A stretch of 64,000 nucleotides of DNA from JABDII01 sp963815325. Its GTDB lineage: Bacteria > Gemmatimonadota > Gemmatimonadetes > Gemmatimonadales > GWC2-71-9. The stretch lies in NCBI GenBank assembly GCA_963815325.1, contig CAWFGG010000009.1:310001-374000 (forward strand). Reading direction: 5' to 3'. The notes beneath the pieces are model-generated. The model searched no databases, was not told the DNA's origin, and saw nothing but the letters and a program-made list of their open reading frames with translations. Shown here in pieces: positions 31,471 through 40,042 of this stretch (its first letter is position 1; every line of letters starts with the position of its first letter). A program made the translations under genes and the position numbers.

Positions 31471-33447
31471 TTAGATCAGCTCCGGGTCGGCGATGATCTC
31501 GACCAGGCTCGGTCCGTTGTGCTCGATCGCACCTGTCAGGGCATCGTCGAGCTCCTCGACATTGGTAACCCGGACTCCCATTGCCCCACACAACCGCGCG
31601 TATTCCGAGAAGTTCGGATTGTGGAGCGTGGTCTGCCAGACGTCCCATCGTCCGGCCCGTTGCTCCTTACTGATCTTCCCGAGCTCGTGGTTGTTGATCA
31701 AGACGTGCATGATGTTCATGCCGTATTTCACGGCCGTCGTCAGCTCGGCCATGTATTGCCCAAAGCCCCCGTCACCCGAGATGGCGACGACCGGCCGACC
31801 GTGGAACCGCGGGTCGTCGTCCTGGGTTGCGGCCCAGGCGCCCATCGCGGCCGGATAGGCAAATCCGATCGAGCCGAGGTAGCCGGACATGAGAATCGCC
31901 TGACGGGTGCACTCGAAGTACCGCCCGAAGGAATACGTGTTGTTCCCGACATCCACGGCGATGATGGCATCCTCGGGGATCTTGCGGTTCAGGGCGGCAA
32001 AAACCGCCGCGGATCCAATCCCTTTCCCGCGATGCTCCCGCTCGCGTTTGGCCTTCTCCGCACGCCAGAGCGCCCATCGCGCTGCGACTTCGGGCCGTTG
32101 GTCGACCCGGTCGGTGCCGCGTGTCAAACGATTCCGGAGTATCGCGGCCGTTACGCCGATTTCGCCCCACACGGGAACGTCTACTGCGTGGAACTTGCCC
32201 AGCGCCATGGGATCGAAATCCACTTGGATGGTCGGCTTCTTGGGTGTGATCCCGGTGTGGTTGCTGAAGCTCGCGCCGAACACGAGAAGGCAGTCACTCT
32301 CATTCATGAACCAACTCGCGATCGGGGTGCCGCTCCGGCCGAGCACACCGCACGCCAGCGGGTGGCGATCGGGAATGAGTCCCTTCCCTTTGAAGGTTGT
32401 AATCACCGGAGCGTGAATCTGGTCGGCCAGTGCGATGACCTCGGGCATGTGGAAGCGTGCCCCATGGCCCACGATGATCACCGGCCGCTTGGACGATTCC
32501 AGCAGGGTGACCGCCTGCTCGGTCGCCTCCGCTGGCGGCCTGATCGTGCGAGCGGTCAGGCGACCGCGAGGCGACCCGGCGGCGGCGTCAGGCGCCGCAG
32601 CATTCTGTACTTCGTCGGGAAAGATGAGGTGCGACACGCCGCGATTGAGCAGGGCGCTCTTGCAGGCCAGGTTCACCAGTTCGGCGTGTTTGCTGGTCGG
32701 CAGCGCAGGCTGGCTCCACTGCGCCACCTTCCCGAACGCTGCCGCCAAGTCGACTTCCTGGAATGCCCCGGGCCCGAGGACTTGCGTGTCGACTTGCCCC
32801 GTCAAGGCCAGCACGGGAGCGCGATCGACGTTCGCATCCCAGAGCCCGGTGAGCAGGTTGGTGGCCCCGGGACCCGCGATCGACAGGCAGGCTGCGAGGT
32901 TTCCCGTGAGCTTCCCGTAGGCCGAGGCCGCAAATGATGCCGCACCTTCATGACGAATCCCGATGTAGCGGAGCTGGCCGGCCTGCTCGAGGCGCCGCAC
33001 GGCGTCCGCCAGGCCCAAGTTGGAATGCCCCACCATTCCCCAGACGGTCGTGATGCCCCACGCGACCATCGTTTCGGCCATGACATCGGAGACCGTTCTC
33101 GTATGGGGGCGCTCCTCGCGGAACCCGACGTAGATGCCGTCCTCTCGAACCTCGACCGGATACGTCGCGACACCGTCGGAGTACCCGCCCGGTGGCTTGC
33201 CCGTCAGCGGATCGTAATCCCACCCGTGCCACGGACATCTGAGCCAGCCGTTTTCGATCGATCCTTCGCCGAGTGGGCCGCCTTGATGCGGACATCGATT
33301 GTCCAGCGCGGCGTACTGCCCTTCATGGCGCGTCATGCACACGGTCTGCCGCGCGCAGGTCACGGGTTTGACCCTGCCCTCCGCGAGCTCATCGTGGTCC
33401 AGAACCCGATGCCAGACGAGGTCGGGGGCTGGTGAAGGTGACGCCAT
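31471..33447 (-). CDS. Rieske domain fused to thiamine-diphosphate-dependent enzyme (POX/ALS-like)
   Basis: Residues 1-110 are a Rieske [2Fe-2S] domain with ligands C52, H54, C71 and H74 (CPHQGGPLGEG, CPWHGWDYD). From 115 onward it is a full ThDP enzyme of the pyruvate oxidase/acetolactate synthase group. E167 (GIRHEGAASFAASAYGKLTG) corresponds to the catalytic glutamate. The metal/ThDP motif starts at GDGG in ISGDGGFGQYMAEL and ends at NN in LINNHELG. The C-terminus lacks an extra membrane-binding helix. Substrate is unknown, probably a 2-oxo acid. The Rieske domain may pass electrons from the enzyme to a carrier. Its neighbours are the 289-residue unknown (zero-base gap) and a DUF1761 gene. 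Confidence 0.87.
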   Translation of the reverse strand: MASPSPAPDLVWHRVLDHDELAEGRVKPVTCARQTVCMTRHEGQYAALDNRCPHQGGPLGEGSIENGWLRCPWHGWDYDPLTGKPPGGYSDGVATYPVEVREDGIYVGFREERPHTRTVSDVMAETMVAWGITTVWGMVGHSNLGLADAVRRLEQAGQLRYIGIRHEGAASFAASAYGKLTGNLAACLSIAGPGATNLLTGLWDANVDRAPVLALTGQVDTQVLGPGAFQEVDLAAAFGKVAQWSQPALPTSKHAELVNLACKSALLNRGVSHLIFPDEVQNAAAPDAAAGSPRGRLTARTIRPPAEATEQAVTLLESSKRPVIIVGHGARFHMPEVIALADQIHAPVITTFKGKGLIPDRHPLACGVLGRSGTPIASWFMNESDCLLVFGASFSNHTGITPKKPTIQVDFDPMALGKFHAVDVPVWGEIGVTAAILRNRLTRGTDRVDQRPEVAARWALWRAEKAKREREHRGKGIGSAAVFAALNRKIPEDAIIAVDVGNNTYSFGRYFECTRQAILMSGYLGSIGFAYPAAMGAWAATQDDDPRFHGRPVVAISGDGGFGQYMAELTTAVKYGMNIMHVLINNHELGKISKEQRAGRWDVWQTTLHNPNFSEYARLCGAMGVRVTNVEELDDALTGAIEHNGPSLVEIIADPELI

Positions 33448-33500
33448 CTATGGATTCCTTTGGTTCTGGGGAACCGGGGAGCGTCGGTCGTCGACGAGAG

Positions 33501-33917
33501 TCATCGCCACGCGGCGAGGATGCCACCCATGATGTTGAGATACACCAATTGGTATCCGGTATCGATGAGGAAGGTTGCGAGCGGCTTCTCGGAGAACATG
33601 TTGCCGGTCAGTCCGATGGTGAAGGCGAATCCGGCCCAGAGCAGCGTCCCCAACCACATGCCTTGAATGAAGGTCGCGATGCCGGTGAGGGCGACGAGGA
33701 TCGCGACGACCAATGCCATAAACAGGTAGGTGAGGAAGGACACCGCATAGGCGCGTCCGGCGGTCTGCTGCAGCTCCACCAGGTTCTCTTTGGAGTACCC
33801 GTGCGCCGCCGCCCAGGCCTTGCCAAAGGCAACCGGCGAATACCAGAGCGCCCCGAGTGCGAAGGCACTGATTCCAGCCACCAACACGGCGAACATGTTG
33901 ATCTGAGTCACCGGCAT
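33501..33917 (-). CDS. DUF1761-family membrane protein
   Basis: This 138-residue protein has about four membrane helices. GGGGG sits five bases before ATG 33917, and the protein starts MPVTQINMFAVLVAGISAFA. The block ALGALWYSPVAFGKAWAAAHG is typical of DUF1761. No function is known for the family. It precedes the Rieske-ThDP gene by 53 bases on the same strand, so it may be the first gene of that cluster. Confidence 0.83.
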   Translation of the reverse strand: MPVTQINMFAVLVAGISAFALGALWYSPVAFGKAWAAAHGYSKENLVELQQTAGRAYAVSFLTYLFMALVVAILVALTGIATFIQGMWLGTLLWAGFAFTIGLTGNMFSEKPLATFLIDTGYQLVYLNIMGGILAAWR

Positions 33918-34095
33918 CGTTACCCCCTGGTTGCTGGGATGGGTTGGCGACATGGTTCACATGTCTGGGCGTGGTGCCCCATCCGCCCATCCTAGCGCTC
34001 AGGTGGGAGCAGGGCCAGTATCCGGATCGTTGAAGGAAACCGCTGGAGACCGTATCGGGTTCCGCGGTTCCTAAGCTGGCGGGTCGGGCGCTGAA

Positions 34096-35076
34096 TTACG
34101 TGGCTGGTGCCGGCGGGCGGAAGACCAGGACCGGGATGTCCGACCCGCGAATCACGCGATCGGTGACGCTTCCCAGGAGCATGCGGCGCAACCCTCGCGC
34201 CCCGTGGGTCGTCAGGGCGATGAGGTCGGCCTGTCGGCGGTGCGCCTCGTCCAAGATGAACGCCGCGGGACTCACCCCGTAGACCGTCGCCGTATCCACC
34301 TGCACGCCTTCAGCCTTCAACCGGGTGGCACACCGGTCCAGGTAGCCTTCGGCCTGCTCGCGCCAGGGAGCGCGCGCGACGCCGGCAAACTCCTCCGCAG
34401 GCATGAATTCGGTCAGCGCCGGTGCCGGGAGGGTGTCCTCGACCACATGCAGCAGCGTGAAGCGCGCGTCGGTGAGCCGGCCAAGGTTGCGAGCGTGCTC
34501 CAGGACCGCCTCGGAAAAAGGTGACGCATCGAGCGGGATCAGGATGTGCCGATAGGATGGCTCGCGTGGCGCTGCCTGCTCCTCCGGACGGATGAAGAGC
34601 ACCGGCATGTGTACCTGGCGCACCAGCTGGTCGGCTACCCCGCCAAACCAGCTCCAGGTCAGTGGTCCCCGCCCATGGGTGGCGATGACGATCAGGTCAA
34701 TGGATTGCTTGGCGGCATACGTGGCCAACGCGACCGCGACGGGTCGGTCCAAGATCTCCGCAGAGAATCCTTGCCGGACCGCATATTCCGCCAGCGCACC
34801 GGCGGTCGGCGCGTCCAAGAGGGCCGATTCCACGCCCTGCGGTAGCTGCCGTCCTACCTTCTCCACCATGCCGTCGAGGTAGGCCTGCTCCACCGGCTTG
34901 GCCTCGCTCGTGGCCGGGCTGTCGCCCGCGGAGCTGGGCACCCACATCGGCATCGGCTCATGCACCAACACCAGGTGGAGCCGCGCCTTGGCGGCACGCG
35001 CGAAGAAGAGCGCATGAGGCAACGCCTGTTCCGCGAAGGTCGAGCCGTCGAGCGGCACGAGAATATCGTGATACAC
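34096..35076 (-). CDS. Universal stress protein with two UspA domains
   Basis: This 326-residue protein has two UspA domains in tandem. The first starts YHDILVPLDGSTFAEQALPH, the second YRHILIPLDASPFSEAVLEH near residue 173. The ATP-binding loop G-x2-G-x(n)-G-S is clear in the second (THGARGLRRMLLGSVTDRVI) and altered in the first (HGRGPLTWSWFGGVADQL), so only the second is likely to bind ATP well. GTG 35076 has GAGG seven bases upstream. These proteins raise tolerance to stress by unknown means. It stands alone, upstream of the Rieske cluster. Confidence 0.93.
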   Translation of the reverse strand: MYHDILVPLDGSTFAEQALPHALFFARAAKARLHLVLVHEPMPMWVPSSAGDSPATSEAKPVEQAYLDGMVEKVGRQLPQGVESALLDAPTAGALAEYAVRQGFSAEILDRPVAVALATYAAKQSIDLIVIATHGRGPLTWSWFGGVADQLVRQVHMPVLFIRPEEQAAPREPSYRHILIPLDASPFSEAVLEHARNLGRLTDARFTLLHVVEDTLPAPALTEFMPAEEFAGVARAPWREQAEGYLDRCATRLKAEGVQVDTATVYGVSPAAFILDEAHRRQADLIALTTHGARGLRRMLLGSVTDRVIRGSDIPVLVFRPPAPAT

Positions 35077-35115
35077 CGTAGGGCCTCAGGGGTCCGAAGT
35101 GGAGCGAGCCGCGCG

Positions 35116-35490
35116 TCAGGAGCGCTGGTCGCTGCCCGTCGTCACGACCGACTCGATTTTGGCGATCGCTGCCGCGGGGTTGGCAACTTCGACAATCAAT
35201 TGATCGTAGCGATCATCCACGAGATCGATGACGATGGTCCGCTCCGCGTCGCGGACATCCCAAAAGATGCGCTTGCCGTCTTGATAGAATGTTCCCGCGA
35301 CGACCACGCCCGGAATGTGGGTTCCGGGAGCGCGAATGCCCTTCCACCACCCCCCGGCAACACTCGGATCGGCCCGGGCACCACGGATGTTCTCAAACGG
35401 GATCTCGAGACGGCTCTTGAGGGACCAGAGCTGGCTCCAGCCCTGCACATCGAGGATCAGCACCCCAGGTCCAAGTGAGAGTTCGACCAT
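35116..35490 (-). CDS. Conserved hypothetical protein, possible bacterial PH-like fold
   Basis: This 124-residue soluble protein has a beta-rich N-terminal part and a C-terminal helix. Its most conserved-looking segment is IPFENIRGARADPSVAGGWW followed by KGIRAPGTHIPGVVVAGTFY. The pattern (strand, helix-capped loop, seven strands, helix) resembles a bacterial pleckstrin-homology domain. A GGGAGG sequence is nine bases before ATG 35490. No enzyme motif is present. It lies 39 bases before the stress-protein gene, so a shared transcript is possible. Confidence 0.75.
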   Translation of the reverse strand: MVELSLGPGVLILDVQGWSQLWSLKSRLEIPFENIRGARADPSVAGGWWKGIRAPGTHIPGVVVAGTFYQDGKRIFWDVRDAERTIVIDLVDDRYDQLIVEVANPAAAIAKIESVVTTGSDQRS

Positions 35491-35556
35491 TCCTGTCTGC
35501 CTCCCGGAACCTACCCGGCGCTCGATGTCAGTCGCGCCACGGCCTGGGCCGCGTTC

Positions 35557-35976
35557 TCAGGTACTGCCTCCCAGGTCGGCCGTCGCGCGCTCCTTGATCC
35601 TTTCGACCGCTAACCGATTCACCAGCACGCGAATATTGTTGCTCTTGGCATCGATCGGCAGGACAAAGAAGTATTGCTGATTCGGCGGGAAGCGGTTGGT
35701 GAGCCCCACGAAGCGCTCGCCATCATGGAAGGTGACTTCGATTCCCTTGGCACCACGAAGCCGCATGTCTGAGGGATCAGCAGTCAAGGATTCCGAGTAC
35801 TCCCGGTCTCCGTCGATATCGCGCACGAAAAACAGCGCCTTGAGCTTGGCCAGCTCGACCTCGACCATCGTCTCGCCGGTCTTGACATGGCACCTCGGCC
35901 GGTTCTGGGCGACGTCTAGGCTGGTCCCCTTCACGAGGCGACCATCGAGGAAATGTGCTACCACGTCGTTCTTCAT
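35557..35976 (-). CDS. Small conserved protein, DUF6982-like
   Basis: This 139-residue soluble protein starts MKNDVVAHFLDGRLVKGTSL. Segments VAHFLDGRLVKGTSLDV and LKALFFVRDIDGDREY look like the DUF6982 family, small beta-barrel-like proteins of unknown role sometimes found near PilZ or DUF4388 proteins. That assignment is from memory of the pattern and is tentative. There is no membrane segment. It stands 66 bases upstream of the PH-like gene. Confidence 0.72.
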   Translation of the reverse strand: MKNDVVAHFLDGRLVKGTSLDVAQNRPRCHVKTGETMVEVELAKLKALFFVRDIDGDREYSESLTADPSDMRLRGAKGIEVTFHDGERFVGLTNRFPPNQQYFFVLPIDAKSNNIRVLVNRLAVERIKERATADLGGST

Positions 35977-36111
35977 TATTCCAATGCCTCGCAGGATTCG
36001 AATCGGGCGCCTTGGTCCCCTCGAGGCTGACCACCACTCTCGGGGGCTTTGACAAAGCTAAGGGCAACCGACGCGGGCGCCAGTAGCACCCCACGTCTCA
36101 GCCCAAAAGCG

Positions 36112-36149
36112 AACCAGGGACACAGTGCGTGAGCACCGTGCCCCTGGTT
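36112..36149 (-). terminator. Hairpin terminator downstream of the repeat protein gene
   Basis: A 38-base stem-loop follows the stop at 36173. The outer arms 36112-36123 and 36138-36149 pair over 12 positions with one mismatch. An inner GTGC/GCAC stem caps it with loop GTGA. On the minus strand a TTTT run follows four bases after the 3' arm (CGCTTTT). It probably terminates transcription of the 36173-36994 gene before the DUF6982-like gene. Confidence 0.65.
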
Positions 36150-36172
36150 GGCACTACCACAACTACTCCGCT

Positions 36173-36994
36173 CTAGCGAAGCGCCACGCCGAGCGACTTC
36201 ACCGTCGCCACATTGAGATAAGGATCGACGGGCAGACCCTTGGCGCGCTGATAGGCATTCACCGCGCGCATCGTGCCGGTCCCAATCACGCCATCGGTGC
36301 CCCCGGGATCATACCCGGCCTGCCGAAGCGCCAACTGGATGTCCCGAACCCGACCTTGGGTCATATTGGTCTCACACAGAATCTCCCGCCACTCGAGCTT
36401 ACCATCCGACACCAGTTCCGTCTTGGTAATCGTGGAATACTCGGCTGGAACCGTCGTCCGAACTTCCCGGGCCGGCTCGACCATCTTTCGAACCGTAACG
36501 GTCTGGTACTCGGCCGGGATAGCAGCTTCCCGCGTCGTAGCCGGCGTCTTCACCACTTGCTTCGTGATGGTCTTGTACTCGGCCGGAACCTCGACCAGGC
36601 ACATGATCTCGCCCGTTGCTTCATTCACCTTCTGGATCGGGCCGGTGCCCTTCTTCCAGGTCGTGTACGCCGCCTTGACCAGCACCCGCTCGGTCTCGGT
36701 GCCGTACTGGGCCGGAACAACTTCCAACCGGCTCGAAGCCTCCTTCACCAGCACCCGCTCCGACACGGTCTCGTAGCGCGCGGGAATAATCCGCACCTGC
36801 TCGGACTCGGCCTTGACCATCACCCGCTCGGTCGCGGTCCGGTACTGCGGCGGCGCCCACATCCGTGCATAGCACTCACCGGGCTTCGCATTGGGCGGCA
36901 ACAAATCCCCGGCCACTGCCTGTTGAGCGGCCAGCCTGCCCGCGCCGACCAGCGCAAGGCCCAGCAACGTCATTGTCACGCTTCGCTTGATCAC
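36173..36994 (-). CDS. Secreted protein with six 23-residue repeats and a peptidoglycan-binding domain
   Basis: I choose GTG 36994 because AGGAG lies seven bases upstream; an in-frame ATG at 37009 has poorer spacing. Residues 1-25 form a signal peptide (MTLLGLALVGAGRLAAQ). Six copies of a repeat of the form (V/I)PAxYxTxTxxVxVKxA start near residues 47, 70, 93, 135, 158 and 181, so the period is exactly 23. A 19-residue insert with one cysteine separates the third and fourth copies. The C-terminal ~60 residues (VRDIQLALRQAGYDPGGTDG) match a peptidoglycan-binding type 1 domain. It is probably a periplasmic structural protein attached to the wall. Function is unknown. Confidence 0.82.
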   Translation of the reverse strand: MIKRSVTMTLLGLALVGAGRLAAQQAVAGDLLPPNAKPGECYARMWAPPQYRTATERVMVKAESEQVRIIPARYETVSERVLVKEASSRLEVVPAQYGTETERVLVKAAYTTWKKGTGPIQKVNEATGEIMCLVEVPAEYKTITKQVVKTPATTREAAIPAEYQTVTVRKMVEPAREVRTTVPAEYSTITKTELVSDGKLEWREILCETNMTQGRVRDIQLALRQAGYDPGGTDGVIGTGTMRAVNAYQRAKGLPVDPYLNVATVKSLGVALR

Positions 36995-37307
36995 TGTCTG
37001 ACTCCTCATTCCTGGTTGGTAATCCGATTCGTCCAGTCTGCCGAGGGCTACGAATCGCCCGATGCTTCAACGAGTTCTGCTCGGCGCACAGCCATAGAGC
37101 AGGTACGGTGCCACCGAAGCACAACGTCACAACTCATTGCAGGAGGTGGCCTTGGACGTCTAGGCCTGGATGAAGGGCGCTCCCGCAATCCTGATTGGAG
37201 ACGCGGGAATCCGAATCTTGGACCAAGCCTATTCGGCCCAGCGGCAGAGGCCGCGGCTGGAAACCTCTGGCGGCCCGGCGCCGGGGGTCCGGGCCCTCAG
37301 CGACGTG
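36995..37307. other. Intergenic stretch without a supported gene
   Basis: These 313 bases lie between the repeat-protein gene and the Yip1-like gene, both on the minus strand. I see no coding frame with family similarity, no tRNA-like fold and no clear terminator. It should contain the promoter of the repeat-protein gene, but no convincing -35/-10 pair was found. Confidence 0.5.
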
Positions 37308-37817
37308 TCAGCGGCCCCAGCCCATGGCGCCGCCGAGGATGGCGGCGGGAATTGCGATTGCGAGCCAGCCCAAGAGTGCCGTGGCGAGTGCCTTGCCGGT
37401 GCTGAAATCCAATGCCTGCCGAATGGCGATGACGCCCGCGACCAACACCCAGATAACCACGGCCGCCCGGACGAGACCGCCAACCAGTGGAATGACCGCG
37501 AGCACGACCAGCACCTGGGGGGCCTGGGCGAACCCGATCGTCCGCAACAGCTCTCCCCACGTGGCGGTGCCGCCGAGGAGTTTGTCACCAATGAGGTAGG
37601 TAATGCCGGACCACACGAGCCATCCCAGCAATGCTGCTATTGCGCCCACAATGATGCCGGTGCCGCCGTGCCCGACGCCGCCGATGGCTTGCGCGATGGC
37701 GCCCAGCAGGACGACCATGGCCGCCTGGCTCGTCGCGGTGGTATCGGCCTCGACCTCCTCATACGTGGCAACGTTCAAAAACGCTGCGCCCATCATGCGA
37801 TCGATGATCTGCGCCAT
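37308..37817 (-). CDS. Yip1-family membrane protein
   Basis: This 169-residue protein has four to five membrane helices after an N-terminal cytoplasmic segment MAQIIDRMMGAAFLNVATYE. The order fits the YIP1 family: TATSQAAMVVLLGAIAQAIGG, WLVWSGITYLIGDKLLGGTA, LLRTIGFAQAPQVLVVLAVI and a C-terminal hairpin rich in Ala/Gly. AAGGGA precedes ATG 37817. Bacterial Yip1 proteins have no established role. The neighbour genes give no further hint. Confidence 0.82.
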   Translation of the reverse strand: MAQIIDRMMGAAFLNVATYEEVEADTTATSQAAMVVLLGAIAQAIGGVGHGGTGIIVGAIAALLGWLVWSGITYLIGDKLLGGTATWGELLRTIGFAQAPQVLVVLAVIPLVGGLVRAAVVIWVLVAGVIAIRQALDFSTGKALATALLGWLAIAIPAAILGGAMGWGR

Positions 37818-37908
37818 GTGTCCCTTCCCCCGAGTGAAGTGGCCAATCAGACATCCGGCGACGTGCCAGACGCCGGAATCTGTTCATCCCAACCGGCAAA
37901 CGCCCGGA

Positions 37909-38208
37909 CTAAGCGTGTCGGGTTTCGAAGGCCTGGTCAACCGCCCGAGCCAAGTCGAAGTCGAGCGCCGTGAGGCCGCCCGCGTCATGGGTCGTGAGGT
38001 CGATGGCCACCCGATTGTACACATTCGACCATTCCGGATGATGGTCCCGCCGTTCCGCGAGCAATGCCACCTGCGCCATGAAACCGAAGGCCTCGACGAA
38101 ATTCGTGAACCGGAATTCGCGGTGCAGCTTCCCCTCGACGACCTTCCACCGCGGCACCTCCTTGAGTTGCGCGAGAACGTCAGCATCCGACAGCCGTTGC
38201 CGTGCCAT
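37909..38208 (-). CDS. phhB: Pterin-4a-carbinolamine dehydratase
   Basis: This 99-residue enzyme of the PCD/DCoH family has the signature ERRDHHPEWSNVYNRVAIDL and then TTHDAGGLTALD, including the three catalytic His residues. It dehydrates 4a-hydroxytetrahydropterin, the product of aromatic amino acid hydroxylases, for pterin recycling. No phenylalanine hydroxylase is in this window. AGGAG lies before ATG 38208. The 12-base gap to the lipoprotein gene upstream suggests a shared mRNA. Confidence 0.95.
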   Translation of the reverse strand: MARQRLSDADVLAQLKEVPRWKVVEGKLHREFRFTNFVEAFGFMAQVALLAERRDHHPEWSNVYNRVAIDLTTHDAGGLTALDFDLARAVDQAFETRHA

Positions 38209-38220
38209 TGGGTCTCCTAT

Positions 38221-38877
38221 TTACGGATCAGATGGGGGCGTGCCGAGACCCTCGCCGGAAATGCCGGCGCGCGGCACACGATTGGCACAGAAGTGCCCGA
38301 CATGGGTGGGGCCCCGACTGCCACTCGACCAGTCACCGCGGAATCCGTCCGCGGTGATCTCCTTTACGTACAGCGCCATGAAACCGCCGTCGAACCGGAC
38401 CATGTCCCGCCGATTGGCGTCGGCGCCAACCCGTAGCGTGATGCTGAGGGCCGACTCGTTGGCGCCGGCCATGGTCTGCTCGAGCACCGCCACGCCGGGC
38501 TGCATCGGGTCCAGCCTCGTCGCGTCGCCGACGCGCACCCCGCCGACCTGTTCGATTGCGGCGTCCAGAGCCCCATGGAGCGGCATCCTGGCCCCGCTCA
38601 CCGGGCTTCCGGCAAACAGCTCGAGCGACTGCAGGGCGCTATCCTGCGGCAGGAGATCGAGCGTGCCCTCGATGCGCGTGCCCTCGAAGTCCGCCGACTC
38701 CCCAACCATGACGATCCGAAACGACCCGGCCAAATCCCGGGCTTGAGCACTCGAGGGCAGCTCGGTGCCGCTCGCCACCTTGGCACACTCAGGGCCCTGG
38801 CCCAACTGGTGGGCGGCGCAGCCGGCCACCGACATGAGCGCTATGAGGGCCAGCCGCATTGAAACTGGTGACTTCAT
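38221..38877 (-). CDS. Lipoprotein of unknown function
   Basis: The signal peptide ends in a lipobox, LIALMSVAGC, with the cysteine at residue 20, so the mature protein should be lipid-anchored after cleavage by LspA. The remaining ~200 residues are beta-rich and polar without a recognised domain: SFRIVMVGESADFEGTRIEG, DMVRFDGGFMALYVKEITAD. GAGG precedes ATG 38877. It is divergent from the propeller gene at 39006 and followed by the pterin dehydratase gene. Confidence 0.8.
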   Translation of the reverse strand: MKSPVSMRLALIALMSVAGCAAHQLGQGPECAKVASGTELPSSAQARDLAGSFRIVMVGESADFEGTRIEGTLDLLPQDSALQSLELFAGSPVSGARMPLHGALDAAIEQVGGVRVGDATRLDPMQPGVAVLEQTMAGANESALSITLRVGADANRRDMVRFDGGFMALYVKEITADGFRGDWSSGSRGPTHVGHFCANRVPRAGISGEGLGTPPSDP

Positions 38878-38945
38878 GGAATCCTCGCGTGGTGGCCGCG
38901 TGCCGGGAATGTGTCGGCCCGGCTCTGGAAGATCAGAGAACCACC

Positions 38946-38975
38946 TTGCAGGTTACTCAACGGACTCCCTAACAT
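38946..38975 (+). promoter_or_regulatory. Candidate sigma-70 promoter of the propeller gene
   Basis: TTGCAG (38946-38951) and TAACAT (38970-38975) are separated by 18 bases and match four of six positions of each consensus hexamer. The distance to ATG 39006 leaves a leader of about 24 bases containing AGAGG. It lies in the only divergent gap in the window. Confidence 0.4.
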
Positions 38976-39005
38976 TAGCCGATCTCTCCCAGAGGTGGAA
39001 CACAC

Positions 39006-39998
39006 ATGCTCGCCGCCCTCCTGCCGTTCTGCACGCTCCCGTTCGCGCCCGTTCAGTCACCCGAGCCGGCAGCGCCGGACACCGTCACGATTCAGGAATG
39101 GCTCGTTCCGTGGCCCGGGACCCGCCCGCGCGATCCCTTCGTCGATCGGGACGGCCGGATCTGGTTCGTCGGGCAACAGGGAGATTACGTGGGCCTCTTC
39201 AACGAGGGCACCGGCCAGTTCCGGCGCTTCCCGCTTCCGGACGGAGCGGGACCGCACAACGTGGTGCAGGGGCCGGATGGCGCCATGTGGTACACCGGAA
39301 ACCGCCAGGCCAATCTGGGCAGGCTCGACCCTGTCACTGGAACGGTCACCACCGTCCCCATGCCCGACGGCGAGCCGCGCGATCCGCACACGCTCATCTT
39401 CGACGGCACGGGAATCGGCTGGTTCACCGCCCAGCAGGGCAACGTCATCGTCCGCTTCGACCCGAAGACCAACGATGTCACCCTGGTGCCGGTCCCAATA
39501 GCGAGCGCCCGCCCCTACGGCATCGTGGTCGACAAGAACAACCGGCCGTGGATCGCCACCTTCGGTACCAATGCCATTGCCACCATCGACCCGGCGACGA
39601 TGAAGCTCCGTCTCTTCCCGCTCCCGAACGAACGGGCGCGGCCGCGCCGCCTCGACGTGACCTCCGACGGCATGGTGTGGTATGTGGATTACTCACGCGG
39701 GTTTCTTGGCCAGTTGGATCCCGCCTCGGGAACCGTCCGGGAGTGGGCCGCTCCGGGAGGAGCGGCGTCACTGCCGTACGCCATGGCCGTGGACCATCGT
39801 GATCGGCTGTGGTTCGTCGAAACCGGCCCCCGGCCCAACCGCCTGGTTGGATTCGATCCGAAGACAGAGCAATTCTTTAGCGTGACGGCCATCCCCAGCG
39901 GTGGCGGCTCGGTGCGGCACATGGTGTTTCACCAGCCAACACGCACCATTTGGTTTGGCACCGACGCCAACACGATTGGCCGAGCGGTGGTTCCTTGA
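39006..39998 (+). CDS. Vgb-like beta-propeller protein, secreted
   Basis: This is the only plus-strand gene in the window, 330 residues. A short hydrophobic N-terminus MLAALLPFCTLPFAPV suggests export. Repeats of the form GPDGAMWYTGNRQANLGRLD, DGTGIGWFTAQQGNVIVRFD and TSDGMVWYVDYSRGFLGQLD are the blades of a virginiamycin B lyase (Vgb) or streptogramin-lyase-type propeller. Vgb opens the lactone ring of type B streptogramins, but most members of this large family are not resistance enzymes. The catalytic His/Glu set could not be assigned with confidence. AGAGG lies before the start. Confidence 0.85.
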   Translation: MLAALLPFCTLPFAPVQSPEPAAPDTVTIQEWLVPWPGTRPRDPFVDRDGRIWFVGQQGDYVGLFNEGTGQFRRFPLPDGAGPHNVVQGPDGAMWYTGNRQANLGRLDPVTGTVTTVPMPDGEPRDPHTLIFDGTGIGWFTAQQGNVIVRFDPKTNDVTLVPVPIASARPYGIVVDKNNRPWIATFGTNAIATIDPATMKLRLFPLPNERARPRRLDVTSDGMVWYVDYSRGFLGQLDPASGTVREWAAPGGAASLPYAMAVDHRDRLWFVETGPRPNRLVGFDPKTEQFFSVTAIPSGGGSVRHMVFHQPTRTIWFGTDANTIGRAVVP

Positions 39999-40042
39999 CG
40001 GAATTGTGCCCTTGACCGGGATGCGGAGGCCGGCCATGGCCG

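Noticed and set aside
39006..39998. Streptogramin resistance by the Vgb-like protein
   Set aside because: The propeller pattern fits Vgb, but the catalytic His/Glu residues could not be placed and most family members have other roles.
40031..40042. A perfect 12-base palindrome between converging genes, considered as a bidirectional terminator
   Set aside because: It has no loop and no T-run, and lies right at the stop of the deacylase gene; a chance palindrome in GC-rich DNA is as likely.
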